Assembly: GCA_035582835.1 (NCBI GenBank)
Contig: JAYKAV010002775.1
Location: 370,211 to 434,210, forward strand
Source: Phoebastria nigripes
Taxonomy: Eukaryota > Chordata > Aves > Procellariiformes > Diomedeidae
Length of the DNA: 64,000 bases
Reading direction: 5' to 3'
Shown: positions 60,796-64,000 of the stretch, piece after piece
How positions within the stretch are numbered: the first letter of the stretch is position 1
Layout: the number at the start of each line of letters is the position of its first letter
Program-made: the position numbers and the translations under genes
Notes under the pieces: generated by a model
The model's input: only the letters and a program-made list of their open reading frames with translations
The model's database searches: none
Told to the model about the DNA's origin: nothing

Positions 60796-63199
60796 TAGGA
60801 TAGGACAGGACTAGGGGCCCCTAATTTACCTCATCAAGAAGTCTAGCATGGAGTAGTGTCCCAGATAAGAAGGAGTTAACAGCTCAGGAGGGAAATCAGT
60901 TAATTAAGACCCAAGTAGAGCAAGAGAAACCTCGCTTGCAAATCGCNCAAGGTCCTGACCTCCTGGGAGATGGCGTCACCCCAGGGACATGGGGAGTGGG
61001 GACAAGCCGGGGAACGGTCCCCGCTGAGTCCTGTGACTCCAGCCGTGTGATTTCGGCGAGACGCCGCAGGAGACACCAAATGAGGAAATGCTCTGGCCGG
61101 GTTTGCTCCATTGCTGGAGTGTTTGCTGCCAAGGCTGAGGGTGATGGGTCTGCTGTCAGCCCTCCTTTTCGCATCCCCAGTCCCGGCACCAGCTCAGCTC
61201 CGCTGACCCCTTCAGACCCTCTTCCCCAGCCCTGGCTGAGAGCCCGCCCGGGCTTGTCACGCGCTGAGCTGTGGGGCCCTGGGAGTTATAGAGCATTTTT
61301 AACACATTAACACCAAATCCCCTCGGGAGGACCGGGTGGCCAGAGCATCCCCTGCCAAAGCACCCCTGTCCCACAGCAACGTGCCTCCATGCCAGCACCT
61401 CTGTGCCCGGACCTGCCGGAGTGGCAGGGTGCTCCCAGCTGGCTTTCCAGACCCCTTCCAGCCCTGCTTCACGACATGGGCGAAGCCGCCGGCATCACTG
61501 CAANGTTTAGAAACAGGAGCTTGGAGCGGGTACGGATCCGCTGGCAAACAGCTGGTCCAGCTTGCCGAACCTCAGCCAGGGTCAGGGCAGAGAAGCAGCC
61601 CTGCTCTCCTGGATGGCAGCACCAAGCAGCCCGCAGCCAGCTCCTGCTCGCTAAAAGCAGCCGATGAAAGCTGGAGCCCTGTGTTAAATCGCTCTCCGGC
61701 ACATTTTGTCCATGCAAAGACAGACACACGGTCCCAGGGTGGTGGGAAAGGCATCTGCCATAAGGCCGCTCAGAAAGTGCCCCCCAAAAGGTGGTGGCAC
61801 CCAGAGCCAGCACCCGCTGGAAAGCCCATCTCAACCCTCTGCTCCCTTCCTTGGGATGGGAGCAGACAACCTAAAATCCTTTGGTTCCAACCCTTTGCTT
61901 GCGTTTGGTGCAGTGCCGTGCAATACCACTGGACACGCACACGGAGCGGGGTTAATCCGGCCCAAAATTAAAAGGCAACACTGGAGATGACGAACTCGCA
62001 GCCTCCACGGCGAACGCGTGCGCGCATTCGGTGGCAGCCTGGTAAGCGTCTGCCTGGCGGTGTGAGGAGGGAGAGTGCGAGTTGCTGTGGGAACAGTAAT
62101 TTGGGTTGTTCTGCCTCTGGGTTTCTGGCTCTTTGCCTTTGATACTGCGTTCGCCTCCCGGTTTTGCGTTGAATTTTGTTCCCTCCTTTCGTCGTCCTTT
62201 CCCTGAGGAAGAAAGCATCCCTGCACCTCCACGAGGCAGAACCAGCGCTGGCATGAGAGCCTCGGGTGACCCCGCTTAGGGGTGGCAGTGGGGCCAGCGG
62301 CACCCCGGGGGGGCTGGATGGGGTGCAGCACCCATGGGGGCTGAGCGGACCCGGCTCCAAGGAGCAGGATGAGAGAGACCCCGGCTGAGCGGTGCCCATC
62401 GCTCCAGGGTCTGCACGAGCCAGGAGACCCAGCTGCGGCAGCAGAGTGTTAGTGATGGTGGAAATACCATGCTTTCAAACAGCAATAGTGTAGAAAGGAT
62501 TTAATAGCATTAAATTACTCTTGGGTACCCCCTGCAGCTTGCCTGGCACCCAGACACGACAGGGAGCCAGACAAGGTTACACATGCTGTCACCAGCATCG
62601 AAATGGTCCTTCCCCTCCCCTGGCCCACGCGGGCTTCGTGCGTCCTCNTGTCCACCCACTCCACCCATCGCAGCCACACCTGGGGCAACCGGTGTGGCTC
62701 AGCGGGCATCCCGGGAGGATGCTCGGCACACGGTCCCTCCATTGGCCATGGTCAGTCTGGGGTCGTGTGGGGTGAGTGGAGGAAGACTGGGCAGTCCCGG
62801 CCAGATGAAGGGAGATGGATGCTCCCGTTTCCAGCACCCAGACCTTTCCCACGTGCGTACCCCAAAGAGAGGAGCATGTTTGCACTGGGACGTGCGGCAG
62901 GAACCACACCAGCCCCACCATGACCTCTCCTTGCCTCCACCTGGCCGGCTCCAGCAGCAGGGACACGAGCGGGGCATAGGGTGGCTAAGTAAATACAGGG
63001 CACGGGAGAAAATGTAAAATGAAATATTTTGGAAGAAAGCATTGTCAAAAGCATAAAAAAAATCCTTTATATGAATCAGCAGTTTCTGGCAAAAACCCAA
63101 TCAATTTATTAGACCGTTAGTGCTGGAGAACTGAAACCCAGAGACGTTGAGTGAGTCCCAAATGAAGAGCATGGGAGGAGGAGGAGGAAGGGGGGGAAG

Positions 63200-63600
63200 G
63201 ACAGGAGGGCTTGGCTCAAGGCGCTCGTGCCCCCCGGGATTTTGGCTGCGACCATAGCGCAGGGGCAAGGAGGCTCCCGGCATCCCGCAGCTCCAAAGGG
63301 TGGAAGGAGGGAAGCTCGGCCCTTGGGGGTCCCACGGAGCCGGCGCTCAGCCCTTCTGGAGACACGGCGTCCCCGAAGCGCCGCTGCCACCACAACTCGT
63401 GAGCTCGCTGCTACAAGCAGGCTCTTTGTTCACTGGCGATGGCTGTTCGCTGGGCGGATGGGAGCGATGGTGCGGAGACGGTGCCGGATGATTTGCGGGA
63501 AGCCGCCAGGCGGCGAGGGGCAGCGGGGNCAGGGCGGCCGGCTGGCACGGAGCCGGGTGCAGGGAGAGGAGAAGGCAGCGTTACGGCACGTGGGGTAACG
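63200..63600. promoter_or_regulatory. CpG island-like segment
   Basis: High GC with many CpG dinucleotides on both sides of 63400. Open frames on both strands lack recognisable similarity. With the ZNF143 and RFX motifs 350-400 bases downstream it may mark a promoter near the window edge. Confidence 0.45.
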
Positions 63601-63916
63601 AGCTGCTGCATCGGGCAGCCGGGGCTGCCCAGCAGGACCCAGGAGTGGCACGGGGAGACCGCGGTGGCAGGAGGTGCCTGGAGGCACAGGGGCAAAAGCA
63701 TCCTCTGGGGGCCCCTAAAATCCACCCTGCTCCCTGGGTCCCTCACCAGCCCAAACTTGGTGAACAAACTGCCAAGGCTGCCAGTGCCTGAGGGATGAGA
63801 AATTCACCCAACAATCAATCGCTCCAGACCTCTGGGGCAGGGATTGTCCCCACCCTAGTGAAAGGCTTCCTGATGTTAATTGGGGCTGCTGGAAACGCTC
63901 ATTAGTATTAATAGCC

Positions 63917-63930
63917 ACTGCCATAGCAAC
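63917..63930 (+). promoter_or_regulatory. Candidate RFX X-box
   Basis: ACTGCCATAGCAAC matches the RFX X-box palindrome (GTNRCC then RGYAAC, spacer 2) with only the first base off. TTAATT and ATTAGTATTAATAG homeodomain-type sites lie just upstream. Confidence 0.45.
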
Positions 63931-63952
63931 GATGACAGTACCATGCTGACAA

Positions 63953-63972
63953 ACTACACATCCCAGGGTGCA
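63953..63972 (+). promoter_or_regulatory. Candidate ZNF143/THAP11 (SBS) site
   Basis: ACTACACATCCCAGGGTGCA matches the long ZNF143 motif ACTACAATTCCCAGAATGCA at 16 of 20 positions. Such sites are usually within a few hundred bases of transcription starts, though some old repeats also carry them. Confidence 0.5.
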
Positions 63973-64000
63973 ATGCTGCAGGAAAAGCAGCCTGGTGGTG

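Larger units (their letters stand above)
55421..63199. other. GC-rich intergenic sequence with small tandem repeats
   Basis: Apart from the tandem repeats listed separately I see no recognisable exon. Overlapping frames on both strands reflect GC-rich composition. A CpG-rich spot occurs around 55920-56060 and another around 61990-62040. Confidence 0.45.

Noticed and set aside
63439..63798. 119-codon frame beginning in the right-hand CpG island
   Set aside because: No recognisable domain. Long frames are open on both strands, as expected in CpG-rich DNA.
1..64000. tRNA, rRNA, CRISPR array or bacterial-type operon
   Set aside because: No tRNA-like box pairs with a cloverleaf, no rRNA sequence and no spaced identical repeats were seen. 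The sequence is clearly vertebrate nuclear DNA.

Overview
This is a 64 kb piece of a vertebrate nuclear genome, almost certainly a bird. A near-consensus, 5'-truncated CR1 LINE ends in the ATTCTATG octamer repeat typical of avian CR1 (43161-43402). There are also older CR1 and MIR relics, large introns with GT-AG junctions, and scattered single N calls plus two N gaps, as expected of a draft assembly.

The window holds one protein gene I can support: TBC1D24 on the + strand. Seven coding exons join in frame to 561 codons, giving an N-terminal TBC domain and a C-terminal TLDc domain. The human protein, recalled from memory, is about 559 residues. The first coding exon (31955-32989) carries the whole TBC domain and a short 5' leader with three upstream ATGs. 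An 18-nt microexon (35306-35323) follows, then five ordinary exons encode the TLDc domain up to the stop at 45448-45450. A non-coding first exon probably lies in the CpG island that starts inside the N gap at 18000-18562; a good donor site is present at 18590. The 3' UTR may run to about 49.99 kb, where an AATAAA is followed by GT-rich sequence.

Layout: 1-17.9 kb is moderately GC-rich non-coding sequence with CR1, MIR and other old SINE-like relics and one candidate conserved regulatory block near 13.2 kb. The stretch 17.9-19.1 kb is a C-rich minisatellite, an assembly gap and a CpG island. The stretch 19.1-45.45 kb is AT-rich TBC1D24 introns and exons with several intronic duplications. The stretch 45.45-50 kb is the likely 3' UTR. 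The stretch 50-64 kb becomes GC-rich again, with CpG-dense patches, G-rich and 10-bp tandem repeats, and a promoter-like ZNF143/RFX motif pair at the right edge. I found no recognisable exon of the mammalian neighbours NTN3 or ATP6V0C.

Most other open frames are chance frames in GC-rich or low-complexity DNA. The most rewarding observations are the microexon, which is invisible to ORF finding, the overlapping upstream ORFs at the start codon, the CR1 reverse-transcriptase fossil with an internal deletion, and the regulatory motif pair at the right edge. I saw no convincing sign of an entirely new biological system.
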